Below, piece by piece: positions 56,312 through 64,000 of a stretch of 64,000 nt of DNA (the stretch's first letter is position 1; each line of letters starts with the position of its first letter). Origin of the DNA: CACIIZ01 sp045565285 (GTDB lineage Bacteria; Pseudomonadota; Alphaproteobacteria; Rhodobacterales; Rhodobacteraceae); contig JBJLFR010000004.1 of NCBI GenBank assembly GCA_045565285.1, positions 1-64,000 of the forward strand. The letters run 5' to 3'. A program made the translations under genes and the position numbers. The notes beneath the pieces were generated by a model. It searched no databases. It saw only the letters and a list, made by a program, of their open reading frames with translations, and was not told the origin of the DNA.

Positions 56312-57508
56312 TTATTGCTCAATTATTACAGATTTCCATTTATTATCAGTTATGATATTAATACTATAATATCCAACAACATCTCCATTTTCATCAAACT
56401 CAATTTTACCAGACGCTCCAATATAATCAATTGAATCTCCTGAAGCAATTAATGCTTTTGCTTTTTCCCATTCCCCTGGATAAATTTTTTCCCCTGGTGA
56501 ATTAGCAACCTCTCTTATAGACATAGCAATTTTTTCAAGATCTGTAGAACCTGCTTTTTCAATAGCTAGACCTAATAAAAATGTTGCATCATATGCATTT
56601 GGTAAATACGATCCTTTTGAATCAATTTCTATGGTATTTGCATATTTTTCCCATTGTTTAAAGGCTGAATTAGTAGTATCATATGCAGAACTTACAATAG
56701 TTAACTTTTTAACTTTCGCACTTTCAATTTCATTTAAAATTTTCTGATTTAATATTCCTTCGTTTCCTAAAATTATTTGAATTTTATCGTTTATTTGAAT
56801 ATCTTCTAATATTTGTATTGTGGTATTGATATTATTAGATATTAGTATCAAATTATCTGATTTTTGTTCAAGAGCAATGATTTCATTAAAATATGAATCC
56901 TCCCCATTCTCAAAAGGAAGAATTTCTAGAACTTTACCTCCATAAGATTCAAATTTTTCTACAAAATTATCAATGAGGTGTTCGTTATATTTTTCGTTTT
57001 CAAAATAGATAACTACATTCTGAATTTTTTTCATTGCAGCAACTTTGGCCAACATTTTACCTTGATATGGATATGAAGATATAGTTCTAAAAACAAGATC
57101 AGAATAAAATTCAAAGGAACTTAATTTTTGAGATGATGCAGACATTGAAATTGTTAGTACTCCTGCAGGTATTGAAACTTCTTCAGCTTGAGCAATTGTG
57201 GGTATAGAGCAAACAGGTCCAATAATTGCAGAAACTACTTCAATATCAACCAGATTTTTTGCCGCCTTTATGGCTTCTAAAGGATCACATTTACTATCTT
57301 CTCTTACAATAACTAATTTCTGATTATCTTCAAAAAAAGCGCCCTGATCATTTATATGCTCTACAGCCAAATCTATAGCTTCTGCCATTAAATTAGAAGT
57401 TATCGGTACTGGACCAGTTAGAGCTAGAAGATTTCCAATTTTTACTTCTGCATATGCTATCTGTGAAATTTGATAGAATATAAATGATATAAATAAAACA
57501 AATTTCAT
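56312..57508 (-). CDS. Second branched-chain amino-acid/amide ABC binding protein
   Basis: A 398-residue periplasmic binding protein of the LivJ/LivK (Peripla_BP_6) type. It has a signal peptide (about residues 1-20) and then 'VKIGNLLALTGPVP'. 'AIIGPVCSIPTIAQ', 'NAYDATFLLGLAIEKAG' and 'SPGEKIYPGEWEKA' are characteristic. It is last in the liv operon, 103 bases after livM. The cluster also begins with a related protein (61484-62677). The two probably differ in ligand, which sequence does not reveal. Confidence 0.88.
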   Translation of the reverse strand: MKFVLFISFIFYQISQIAYAEVKIGNLLALTGPVPITSNLMAEAIDLAVEHINDQGAFFEDNQKLVIVREDSKCDPLEAIKAAKNLVDIEVVSAIIGPVCSIPTIAQAEEVSIPAGVLTISMSASSQKLSSFEFYSDLVFRTISSYPYQGKMLAKVAAMKKIQNVVIYFENEKYNEHLIDNFVEKFESYGGKVLEILPFENGEDSYFNEIIALEQKSDNLILISNNINTTIQILEDIQINDKIQIILGNEGILNQKILNEIESAKVKKLTIVSSAYDTTNSAFKQWEKYANTIEIDSKGSYLPNAYDATFLLGLAIEKAGSTDLEKIAMSIREVANSPGEKIYPGEWEKAKALIASGDSIDYIGASGKIEFDENGDVVGYYSINIITDNKWKSVIIEQ

Positions 57509-57611
57509 AACTTTAAATTTATTAATACCTTAAGAGCTTTTATTCTAAACGAATGTTTCACTATTCTTTAACGTCTTAAAACAATCAAAATTTACTTAAT
57601 TTTAATTTTTA

Positions 57612-58937
57612 TTAGTATCTACTAGTCTCTGGGATTAAACCCTTAGGAGAAAAACGTAACGCTAGTATTAAAACTATGCCTACCGTCATCAAACGCATAT
57701 GTGCTGCATTTTCTATAAGTTGAGTTTTAAGCCAATAATCATTTGGCATAGCAAATGTTAATTTATCTATTAACCATAAACCAATAGGCTCAGCTTCTAT
57801 CCAAAAAAACCAAATAAACATTCCTCCAAATATTGCTCCCCAATTGTTTCCAGAACCTCCGATTATTACCATTACCCAGATCAAAAAAGTAAACCGTAGA
57901 GGTTGATAAGTTGTAGGAGTAAATGATCCATCTAAGGTAGTAAGCATTGCACCAGCCATACCTATTACTCCCGAACCAATTACAAAAACTACCAAATGTT
58001 GCTTGGTGACATTTTTTCCCATTGCCTGTGCAGCAATTTCATTATCTCGAATAGCTCTCATCATTCTCCCCCAAGGGGACTTAAGTGCAATCTCTGACAA
58101 GGAGAAAATAATAATTAAAATAATCAAAAATAAAAACATATAAGAAATTTTTACAAATATATATGATCCATCTACAATATTAACTCCGAATATATTCGAA
58201 ATTTCCTGCATCCAAACAGTTTCTTGTAAATCAATTTCATAAGGAACAGGTCTTGGCAAGCCACTTACGTCTTTAACACCTCTTGTAAGCCATTCTTCAT
58301 TTTTAAGAAAATAAATAATAATTTCAGAAATTCCCAAGGTTGCAATAGCAAGATAATCAGATCTAAGTCCAAGGGCTACTTTACCAATTGCATAAGCTGC
58401 CATAGCTGCAAAAATTCCTCCTATGGGCCATGAAATTAATATTGGCAAACCTAAGCCACCCAAGTATCCTGTGCTACTTGGATCAATTGATTCAATACGT
58501 TCAATTGCAGGATCAAAAACTATTCTTAATAAAATATAAAAAATTAAAATTGCAAAAGCAATAATAAAATACCTATATTTTTTGTAAGATTTTACTCTGT
58601 GCCAAAGAAAAATTATTGAAAAAATACTGAATACTAAAAGACAAAATCCAATTACAATATTTAAACCACCAGTATCCCATGCAGAGTTAACTGGAGGCAT
58701 TGATATTAATACTCCAGCAACTCCGCCAAGAGCTGCAAAACCCATTATTCCAACATTAAATAGACCAGCATAGCCCCATTGTATATTTACTCCTAGGGAC
58801 ATTATTGCAGAAATTAATCCCACATTGATAATTGAAAATGCTAACGACCAACTTTGGAAAAGTCCGACCAATATAATCAAAATTGACAAAATGAAAAAGA
58901 AAAAAATATTTCTATATTTTGAAAAATAGTAATACAT
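57612..58937 (-). CDS. livM: LivM-type branched-chain amino-acid ABC permease
   Basis: An integral membrane permease of 441 residues. The conserved 'SLGVNIQWGYAGLFNVGIMG' (about residues 46-65), 'ATLGISEIIIYFLKNEEWLTRG' region and 'SPWGRMMRAIRDNEIAAQAMG' (the ATPase contact) identify LivM. 'VMVIIGGSGNNWGAIFGG' follows. It is longer than E. coli LivM, with an extra hydrophobic pair between about 85 and 145. The ATG directly follows the livH stop. Confidence 0.9.
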   Translation of the reverse strand: MYYYFSKYRNIFFFFILSILIILVGLFQSWSLAFSIINVGLISAIMSLGVNIQWGYAGLFNVGIMGFAALGGVAGVLISMPPVNSAWDTGGLNIVIGFCLLVFSIFSIIFLWHRVKSYKKYRYFIIAFAILIFYILLRIVFDPAIERIESIDPSSTGYLGGLGLPILISWPIGGIFAAMAAYAIGKVALGLRSDYLAIATLGISEIIIYFLKNEEWLTRGVKDVSGLPRPVPYEIDLQETVWMQEISNIFGVNIVDGSYIFVKISYMFLFLIILIIIFSLSEIALKSPWGRMMRAIRDNEIAAQAMGKNVTKQHLVVFVIGSGVIGMAGAMLTTLDGSFTPTTYQPLRFTFLIWVMVIIGGSGNNWGAIFGGMFIWFFWIEAEPIGLWLIDKLTFAMPNDYWLKTQLIENAAHMRLMTVGIVLILALRFSPKGLIPETSRY

Positions 58938-59957
58938 TTAAATTGTTTTTCCGCTAAATAAACCAGTAGGTTTAATAATTAAAACTAACACCAAAATTAA
59001 AAATGAAACTGCTATTTTATAATCAGTAGAGAGTATTTGAATCAATCCTTCAGGTTTGAAACCTTCAGGAAGCAAATAGCCAAAAAATCTTTTGTATGCG
59101 AAAGTAATTATTAATTCAGAAAAAGCTATTATATATCCACCTGCTATAGCACCAACAGGATTCCCAACTCCCCCAACAATTGCCGATGCAAATATGGGCA
59201 AAACTAATTGCATATATGAGAATGGTTTATAGCTCTTATCTAATCCAAATAAAACACCTGCAATTGCGGCAAGAATTGCTACCAAAACCCAAGTAATTAT
59301 TACAACTTTATTGGGGTTTATTCCTGAAAGTAATGCTAAATTTTCATTATCTGAGTAAGCTCGCATGGATTTTCCTGTTTTGGTAGATTTAAGAAACCAG
59401 AAAATAAAACTTACCACCAAAATTGCTGTAATTACAGTTATACCCTGCGACATTTTAATTGCTAGACCTTCTGAAAAACCGGTTAATTGTTTGAAGGTCT
59501 TTGCTTTTATTATGAATCTTTGACCATCAGAAAAAACTTGATCATTTGGTCCAATTATAAACCTTATAATTCCTCCAATAAAGAACATTAATCCAATTGA
59601 TGCTATCAGAAAAGTAACTGGTGATGATTTTTTTTCTCTATGATATTTAAAAACAAAATAATCCAAGGAAATAACTAAAGATATTGTAAAAATTATTCCA
59701 ATTGGAAGAGCTAATAGAGCTGTAGGAAAAGGGTAAATTGATATATTATTTTTTTGAAAGTACCAAGTAGTAAGAATGGTGATCATAGTACCAAATGACA
59801 TATATTCACCATGGCTGAAATTTGAAAATCTTAAAACACTATAAATTAAAGTAACCCCAAGAGCTCCCAAAGCTAGCTGACTTCCATAAGTTAAAGCCGG
59901 GACTATTATAAAATTGCTTAACAAAATTATTGCATTAATAAAATCCAATTTAACCAC
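58938..59957 (-). CDS. livH: LivH-type branched-chain amino-acid ABC permease
   Basis: A 339-residue membrane permease. 'LALGALGVTLIYSVLRFSNFSHGEYM' contains the LivH hallmark (key FxNFSHGE). 'TKTGKSMRAYSDNENLALLSGIN' is the ATPase contact, and 'FASAIVGGVGNPVGAIAGG' is typical of the C-terminal half. It starts with GTG at 59957 and overlaps the livF end by 8 bases. Confidence 0.92.
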   Translation of the reverse strand: MVKLDFINAIILLSNFIIVPALTYGSQLALGALGVTLIYSVLRFSNFSHGEYMSFGTMITILTTWYFQKNNISIYPFPTALLALPIGIIFTISLVISLDYFVFKYHREKKSSPVTFLIASIGLMFFIGGIIRFIIGPNDQVFSDGQRFIIKAKTFKQLTGFSEGLAIKMSQGITVITAILVVSFIFWFLKSTKTGKSMRAYSDNENLALLSGINPNKVVIITWVLVAILAAIAGVLFGLDKSYKPFSYMQLVLPIFASAIVGGVGNPVGAIAGGYIIAFSELIITFAYKRFFGYLLPEGFKPEGLIQILSTDYKIAVSFLILVLVLIIKPTGLFSGKTI

Positions 59958-60654
59958 CTAAAAAAGAACGTCTAACTTCATCATTTTTCATTAATTCTTT
60001 TCCAGTATCACTGAATCTATTAGAACCTTGTACTAAAACATATCCATAATCTGCTATAGAAAGTGCCTGTTTTGCATTTTGCTCAACGATTAAAATAGAA
60101 ATTCCAGTATTAGATATTTCAGTTATTCTTTTAAAAAGCTCCTCCATTACAATAGGAGAAACACCAGCTGTCGGTTCATCTAGCATCAGAACTTTTGGAT
60201 TTGTCATTAAAGCTCTTCCAACTGCTACTTGTTGCCTTTGACCTCCTGAAAGTTCCCCCGCAGGTTGCTTTTTTTTCTCATAAAGGACTGGAAACAAACT
60301 ATATACACTTTCTAGTGTATATCTGAAATCATCATTTCTTATGAATGCACCCATTTCTAAATTTTCTTCAACAGTTAAAGATACAAATATATTATTATTT
60401 TGAGGAACGAAACCCATACCTTTCAAAACGCGTTCTTGAGGAGGTAAATTTGTAATATTAACTCCATCTAGGAAAACTTGTCCACTATACAAATTAATCA
60501 TTCCGAATAGGGCTTTCATTGCAGTTGATTTACCAGCACCATTTGGACCAACAATTACAGCAACTTGTCCTTTTTCAACACTAATAGAACAATTATTTAA
60601 AATTTTTGAACTACCGTATCCACCATACATTTTTTCTCCACATAAAAAAGTCAT
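59950..60654 (-). CDS. livF: LivF-type branched-chain amino-acid ABC ATPase
   Basis: A 234-residue ABC ATPase with 'IVGPNGAGKSTAMKALFG' (Walker A, about residues 34-51), the signature 'ELSGGQRQQVAVGRALM' and 'MLDEPTAGVSP' (Walker B). 'QNNNIFVSLTVEENLEMGA' fits LivF. The N-terminus starts 'MTFLCGEKMYGGYGSSK', where the glycine-tyrosine A-loop is placed normally. It overlaps livG by one base (TAATG). Confidence 0.93.
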   Translation of the reverse strand: MTFLCGEKMYGGYGSSKILNNCSISVEKGQVAVIVGPNGAGKSTAMKALFGMINLYSGQVFLDGVNITNLPPQERVLKGMGFVPQNNNIFVSLTVEENLEMGAFIRNDDFRYTLESVYSLFPVLYEKKKQPAGELSGGQRQQVAVGRALMTNPKVLMLDEPTAGVSPIVMEELFKRITEISNTGISILIVEQNAKQALSIADYGYVLVQGSNRFSDTGKELMKNDEVRRSFLGG

Positions 60655-61433
60655 TATACTTTTTGTCCATTTTTATTGTTTTGTTTTCCAAGATACGCTT
60701 CAATAACTTCATCATTGTTTTTTATTTCATTCACACTTCCTTCAGCTAAAACTGAACCTTCTGCCATTACTGTAACCGATTTACAAAGTCGTGAAATAAA
60801 TTCCATATCATGCTCAATCATGCAAAATGTATATCCTTTATCTCTATTCAGCTTTAGAATTAACTCACCAATTTTATTAAGTAATGTTCTATTAACACCT
60901 GCACCAACCTCATCTAAAAACACAATCTTGGCATCTACCATCATAGTACGACCCAATTCCAACAATTTTTTCTGACCTCCAGAAAGATTCTTTGCTAACT
61001 CGCTACTAACATTTTCGAGTTCCAAGAATTGAATAACTTCATCTGCTTTTTTTTGAATTTCTTTTTCAAATTGTTTTACTTTAAAAGGGGAAAACCAACT
61101 ATAATATAGATTTTCACCAGGTTGGTTTGAGGGTACCATTAAAAGGTTATCTCTTACTGTTAAAGTAGAAAATTCCTGAGATATTTGAAAAGTTCTTAAT
61201 AGACCTTTATTGAATAGTTCATAAGGTTTCAGATTAGTTATATTTTCTCCATCTAAAAATATTTGTCCCGAAGATGGAGCTATCATGCCTGCAATTATAT
61301 TAAATAGCGTTGTTTTACCAGCACCATTTGGTCCTATTAAACCTTTTATAGTACCTTTTTCAACAGTAAAGGATGTTCCATTTACTGCTAATAAACCACC
61401 AAATTTTTTGTAAATATTTTTTAAGAGTAACAT
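60654..61433 (-). CDS. livG: LivG-type branched-chain amino-acid ABC ATPase
   Basis: A 259-residue ABC ATPase with 'LIGPNGAGKTTLFNIIAG' (about residues 32-49), 'LLRTFQISQEFSTLTVRDNL', the signature 'NLSGGQKKLLELGRTMM' and 'FLDEVGAGVNRTLL'. The D-loop region has EVGAGV where many have EPxAG. The end '...DDEVIEAYLG' is usual for LivG. The start codon follows a strong hairpin, so its translation may be lower than that of the binding protein before it. Confidence 0.92.
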   Translation of the reverse strand: MLLLKNIYKKFGGLLAVNGTSFTVEKGTIKGLIGPNGAGKTTLFNIIAGMIAPSSGQIFLDGENITNLKPYELFNKGLLRTFQISQEFSTLTVRDNLLMVPSNQPGENLYYSWFSPFKVKQFEKEIQKKADEVIQFLELENVSSELAKNLSGGQKKLLELGRTMMVDAKIVFLDEVGAGVNRTLLNKIGELILKLNRDKGYTFCMIEHDMEFISRLCKSVTVMAEGSVLAEGSVNEIKNNDEVIEAYLGKQNNKNGQKV

Positions 61434-61441
61434 TTTTTTTA

Positions 61442-61469
61442 GGCCTGACTTAAATTTATAAGTCAGGCC
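61442..61469 (-). promoter_or_regulatory. Intergenic hairpin between liv binding protein and livG
   Basis: A perfect 10-base-pair stem, GGCCTGACTT with AAGTCAGGCC, encloses an 8-base loop in the 50-base gap. On the transcribed (minus) strand it is followed by A residues, not U, so it is not a normal terminator. It could protect the 3' end of the binding-protein message and cover the only AGG before the livG ATG. This would give more binding protein than membrane parts. Confidence 0.6.
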
Positions 61470-61483
61470 AATAATTATTTAAA

Positions 61484-62677
61484 TTATCTTATTTGAACAG
61501 TGGTCATTTCGTTGTCTTTAACTAGAATCTCCCTATAACTTCCTGATGATTCTCCTTCACCAATCAAAGTTACATCTGTAGCACCAACATAGTCAATATC
61601 ACCACCCTCAGCTAGTATTTTTAAAGCTTTTGCTAGTTCACCAGGCAGAATTTTTTCACCGGGTGCATTAGCAATATCAAAAACTTTATCCTTAAATTTT
61701 TGACTTTCGCTACTTCCAGCTGCTTGCATCGCAAGTATTGTCATTGCAGCTGCATCATAGGAATAATCTGAGAATGGAGTAGCTTCAAAACCTGCTGCTT
61801 TAGCCATTTCTCCAAATAACTTAGAACCATCACTATCAGTTCCTGGTACTGTACCAATAGAACCATTCAAATCATCTCCAATGGCTTTTACTAAACTAGG
61901 TCCAATCATCCCATCTGGTAGAAAAAAGTGATCAAATGCACCAGAGTCAAGAGAGGCTTGTATAATACCTTTTCCTCCTTGATCAAGATATCCAGCAACT
62001 ACAAGTATATCACCCCCTGCTTGTGCCAAAGCCGCAACTTCCGCACCATAATCTGCTTTACCATCTTCATGAGCAGCGACTATATTTACTTTGCCACCAC
62101 CAGCTTTAAAGTTATTCTCAATGCTATCAGCTAATCCTTTTCCGTAGTCATTATTTGTATAAGTCATAGCGATACTTTTATAACCCTTTTCTTTTAATAA
62201 ATCTGCAATAACTTGTCCCTGCCTTGCATCCGAAGGCGAAGCTCTAAAAAATAGTCCATTATCTTTCATATCACTAAGAGCAGGAGAAGTTGCTGATGGT
62301 GAAAATAATACTATACCTTTTGGCATTGCTACGTTTTGAAGCACTGAAATTGTAACACCAGAACAAAGTGCACCTACTATAGAACTCACTTTTTCAGAAG
62401 TTATAAGTCTTTCTGCAGCAGCTTGTGCTTCAGGTTTTTTCACACAGGTAGAGTCTGCTCTTACTGGAACTATTTTTGAACCATGCCCAGCATGTCTCAA
62501 AAACTCTCCAGAATCTGAGGCTTCTTTAAAAGCTAATTCAGCCCCATTGGCCATATTTGGAGCAAGAGATTCTGCTGGTCCAGTAAATCCAAGTAGAACT
62601 CCAATTTTAACTTCATCAGCTGTTAAAGGCGATGCCAATGCTATTATACTGATGAATGTAACAATAAGTCTTTTCAT
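61484..62677 (-). CDS. livK: Branched-chain amino-acid/amide ABC substrate-binding protein
   Basis: A 397-residue periplasmic protein (signal peptide about residues 1-20, ending 'SPLTADE'). It has 'VKIGVLLGFTGPAESLAPNM', 'SSIVGALCSGVTISV', 'SYDAAAMTILAMQAAG' and 'APGEKILPGELAKAL', all typical for Peripla_BP_6 proteins. It is first in the operon livK-G-F-H-M plus a second binding protein. The ligand may be a branched-chain amino acid, another amino acid or an amide such as urea, and cannot be fixed here. Composition is less AT-rich than its neighbours, as is common for highly expressed genes. Confidence 0.9.
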   Translation of the reverse strand: MKRLIVTFISIIALASPLTADEVKIGVLLGFTGPAESLAPNMANGAELAFKEASDSGEFLRHAGHGSKIVPVRADSTCVKKPEAQAAAERLITSEKVSSIVGALCSGVTISVLQNVAMPKGIVLFSPSATSPALSDMKDNGLFFRASPSDARQGQVIADLLKEKGYKSIAMTYTNNDYGKGLADSIENNFKAGGGKVNIVAAHEDGKADYGAEVAALAQAGGDILVVAGYLDQGGKGIIQASLDSGAFDHFFLPDGMIGPSLVKAIGDDLNGSIGTVPGTDSDGSKLFGEMAKAAGFEATPFSDYSYDAAAMTILAMQAAGSSESQKFKDKVFDIANAPGEKILPGELAKALKILAEGGDIDYVGATDVTLIGEGESSGSYREILVKDNEMTTVQIR

Positions 62678-62820
62678 TTATGTCTCCCATTCGTTAAATA
62701 AGGTCTGCAAGGAATCAAGTTATATTATTTTATATCTAATTACAATTGAACCAATCTTAGAAATCAGAAATAATTAGCCAAATCCTTTTTTTTATCTTAA
62801 AACTAAAGACAAATTTAAGT

Positions 62821-64000
62821 TTATAAAAATTTTTGGATTAAATTTTGCCAACCATAATATAAATCTTCGGATTCATTCTTTGTTATTTTTGGATTAAATC
62901 TTATATCTCTATCCCACTGTTTAGAAAAATTTTTAATATCCGGGTAAACATCAGCTTTAAATCCTGCTAACCAAGCAGCTCCCAAGGCCGTTGTTTCTAA
63001 AAAAACAGGTCGATCAACTGGTGCTTGTAAAATATTCGATAAATTTTGCATTGTCCAATCAGACGCTGACATTCCACCATCAACTCGCAGAATTAGATTT
63101 TCTTTTGATAAATTAAAATCTAAATACATAGCATTTATCAAATCAAGTGATTGATATGCTATGCTTTCTAGAGCTGCTTTTATAATTTCATTTTGCCCAG
63201 TATTTCTATTCAAACCAAAGATGGCTCCTCTTGCATTAGGTTTCCAATATGGTGCCCCTAGACCAGTAAATGCTGGAATGAAATAAAGTCTTTGTTCTTT
63301 ATCTGCTTTTTCAGCTAAAAAGCTACTTTCATTAGCTGATTTCATAAATTTCATTTCATCCCTAAGCCATTGAACTACTGCTCCTGCAACAAATATTGAA
63401 CCTTCGAGTGCATAAGTATTTTCATTATTTAACCTGTATGCAATAGTTGTCAGCATATTGTTTTTACTATAAATAATCTCAGAACCAGTATTTAAAAGTG
63501 CAAAACATCCAGTTCCATATGTAGACTTAATCATCCCAGGATTAAAACATGCCTGACCAATAGTTGCTGCTTGTTGATCTCCAGCAACACCCAGAATGGG
63601 TATCGTTGAACCAAATATATTTTTATCAACTTCTCCAAAAAAATCTGATGAATCTAATACTTTAGGTAACATATTCGTTGGAATTTTCATTAAATTACAG
63701 ATTTCTTCATCCCATTTATGATCTTTTATATTAAATAGCATAGTACGAGATGCATTAGTTGCATCGGTAACATGTGATTTTCCTCCAGTAAGTTTCCAAA
63801 TTAAATATGTGTCAACTGTTCCAAAAATAATCTCACCATTTTTTGCTTTAGTAAAACCATCTGGTATATTATTAAGGATCCAATGAAGTTTAGTTGAAGA
63901 AAAATAAGGGTCTAAAAGCAGGCCAGTTTTATTTTTTATCATTTCTTCTAAGGATTGATCTTTAAGTATTTTACAAAAATCACTTGTTCTTCTATCTTGC
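62821..64000 (-). CDS. glpK: Glycerol kinase, 5' end outside window
   Basis: GlpK phosphorylates glycerol to glycerol-3-phosphate. The frame stays open to the right edge of the window (its first visible residues read 'DRRTSDFC'), so an internal ATG at 63942 is not the true start. About 390 residues of the usual 500 are visible. FGGY-kinase marks are 'GTVDTYLIWKLTGGKSHVTD', 'LGVAGDQQAATIGQACF', 'STYGTGCFALLNTG' and 'LRVDGGMSASDW'. It is upstream of and codirectional with the livK operon on the minus strand when read from the right. Confidence 0.94.
   Translation of the reverse strand, partial: QDRRTSDFCKILKDQSLEEMIKNKTGLLLDPYFSSTKLHWILNNIPDGFTKAKNGEIIFGTVDTYLIWKLTGGKSHVTDATNASRTMLFNIKDHKWDEEICNLMKIPTNMLPKVLDSSDFFGEVDKNIFGSTIPILGVAGDQQAATIGQACFNPGMIKSTYGTGCFALLNTGSEIIYSKNNMLTTIAYRLNNENTYALEGSIFVAGAVVQWLRDEMKFMKSANESSFLAEKADKEQRLYFIPAFTGLGAPYWKPNARGAIFGLNRNTGQNEIIKAALESIAYQSLDLINAMYLDFNLSKENLILRVDGGMSASDWTMQNLSNILQAPVDRPVFLETTALGAAWLAGFKADVYPDIKNFSKQWDRDIRFNPKITKNESEDLYYGWQNLIQKFL

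Noticed and set aside
60676..60975. 99-codon plus-strand frame
   Set aside because: It is antisense to livG.
61442..61469. Rho-independent terminator between livK and livG
   Set aside because: On the transcribed minus strand the stem is followed by A residues and then the livG ATG. The T-run lies on the other strand, where no gene ends.
1..64000. CRISPR array, prophage, insertion sequence, toxin-antitoxin or defence island
   Set aside because: No direct-repeat array, transposase, integrase, phage structural gene or known defence motif was seen. The gene content is housekeeping and transport.

Overview
The window is a dense, AT-rich chromosomal segment (about 70% A+T by eye) with short intergenic gaps. 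Its gene content points to a streamlined, probably marine, alphaproteobacterium. The evidence is a complete RegB/SenC/RegA redox module with the family's diagnostic motifs, a petABC cytochrome bc1 operon, ubiG and ubiH, O2-dependent hemF, an NDUFAF5-like methyltransferase next to a Nit-type amidase, accD-folC-trxA, and a full branched-chain amino-acid/amide ABC transporter. No phage, transposon, plasmid or CRISPR signature was seen. The exact lineage (for example SAR116, AEGEAN-169 or HIMB59-like) cannot be fixed from this segment alone.

Layout. 1-7.3 kb: an unrecognised partial gene, a PNPOx-like flavoprotein, a small exported protein, mepA, a decayed 2OG-Fe(II) oxygenase, tRNA-Lys(UUU), dapF, mtaB, gabD and trmL. 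7.4-10.2 kb: petABC. 10.3-23.1 kb: aroC, tlyA, hemF, cca, two Nudix genes, hslO, an MltB-type transglycosylase, dapB, then rbfA-truB-DUF1643-rpsO-pnp. 23.1-33.3 kb: a sulfotransferase/class-IV aminotransferase pair, hemH, methyltransferase and amidase, marR plus an unknown gene, ubiG, a peptidase, a FadH-like reductase and a lipoprotein. 33.4-43.5 kb: accD, folC, trxA, an exonuclease I-like gene, tsaE, regB/senC/regA, ubiH and an amidase. 43.5-56.3 kb: ftsK-lolA, the xthA cluster, ribA, yggS, matB, dtd, a DMT permease, kynU and aroQ. 56.3-62.7 kb: the liv operon with two binding proteins. 62.8 kb to the end: glpK, running off the window.

The most striking sequence-level feature is a set of broken reading frames confined to the first 20 kb. 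dapF, gabD, petA, petB, petC, aroC and truB are all interrupted, and nearly every break can be repaired by removing one extra base, usually in a homopolymer. Eleven such bases fall within about 1.8 kb of petABC. The protein sequence between breaks is well conserved, so assembly or sequencing error, or a very recent event, is more likely than old decay. The 2OG oxygenase relic differs: it carries in-frame stops plus a frameshift and looks truly dead.

Other points worth following up are: the sulfotransferase-aminotransferase pair, which matches as two genes what plants carry as one fused protein, and whose aminotransferase lacks a normal start codon; a perfect palindrome between regB and senC and an inverted repeat around the regA start codon; a GC-rich hairpin between the liv binding-protein gene and the rest of its operon; a response regulator without a phosphoacceptor aspartate; and several small or unassigned genes. 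I did not find a clear new multi-gene system such as a defence island or biosynthetic cluster.
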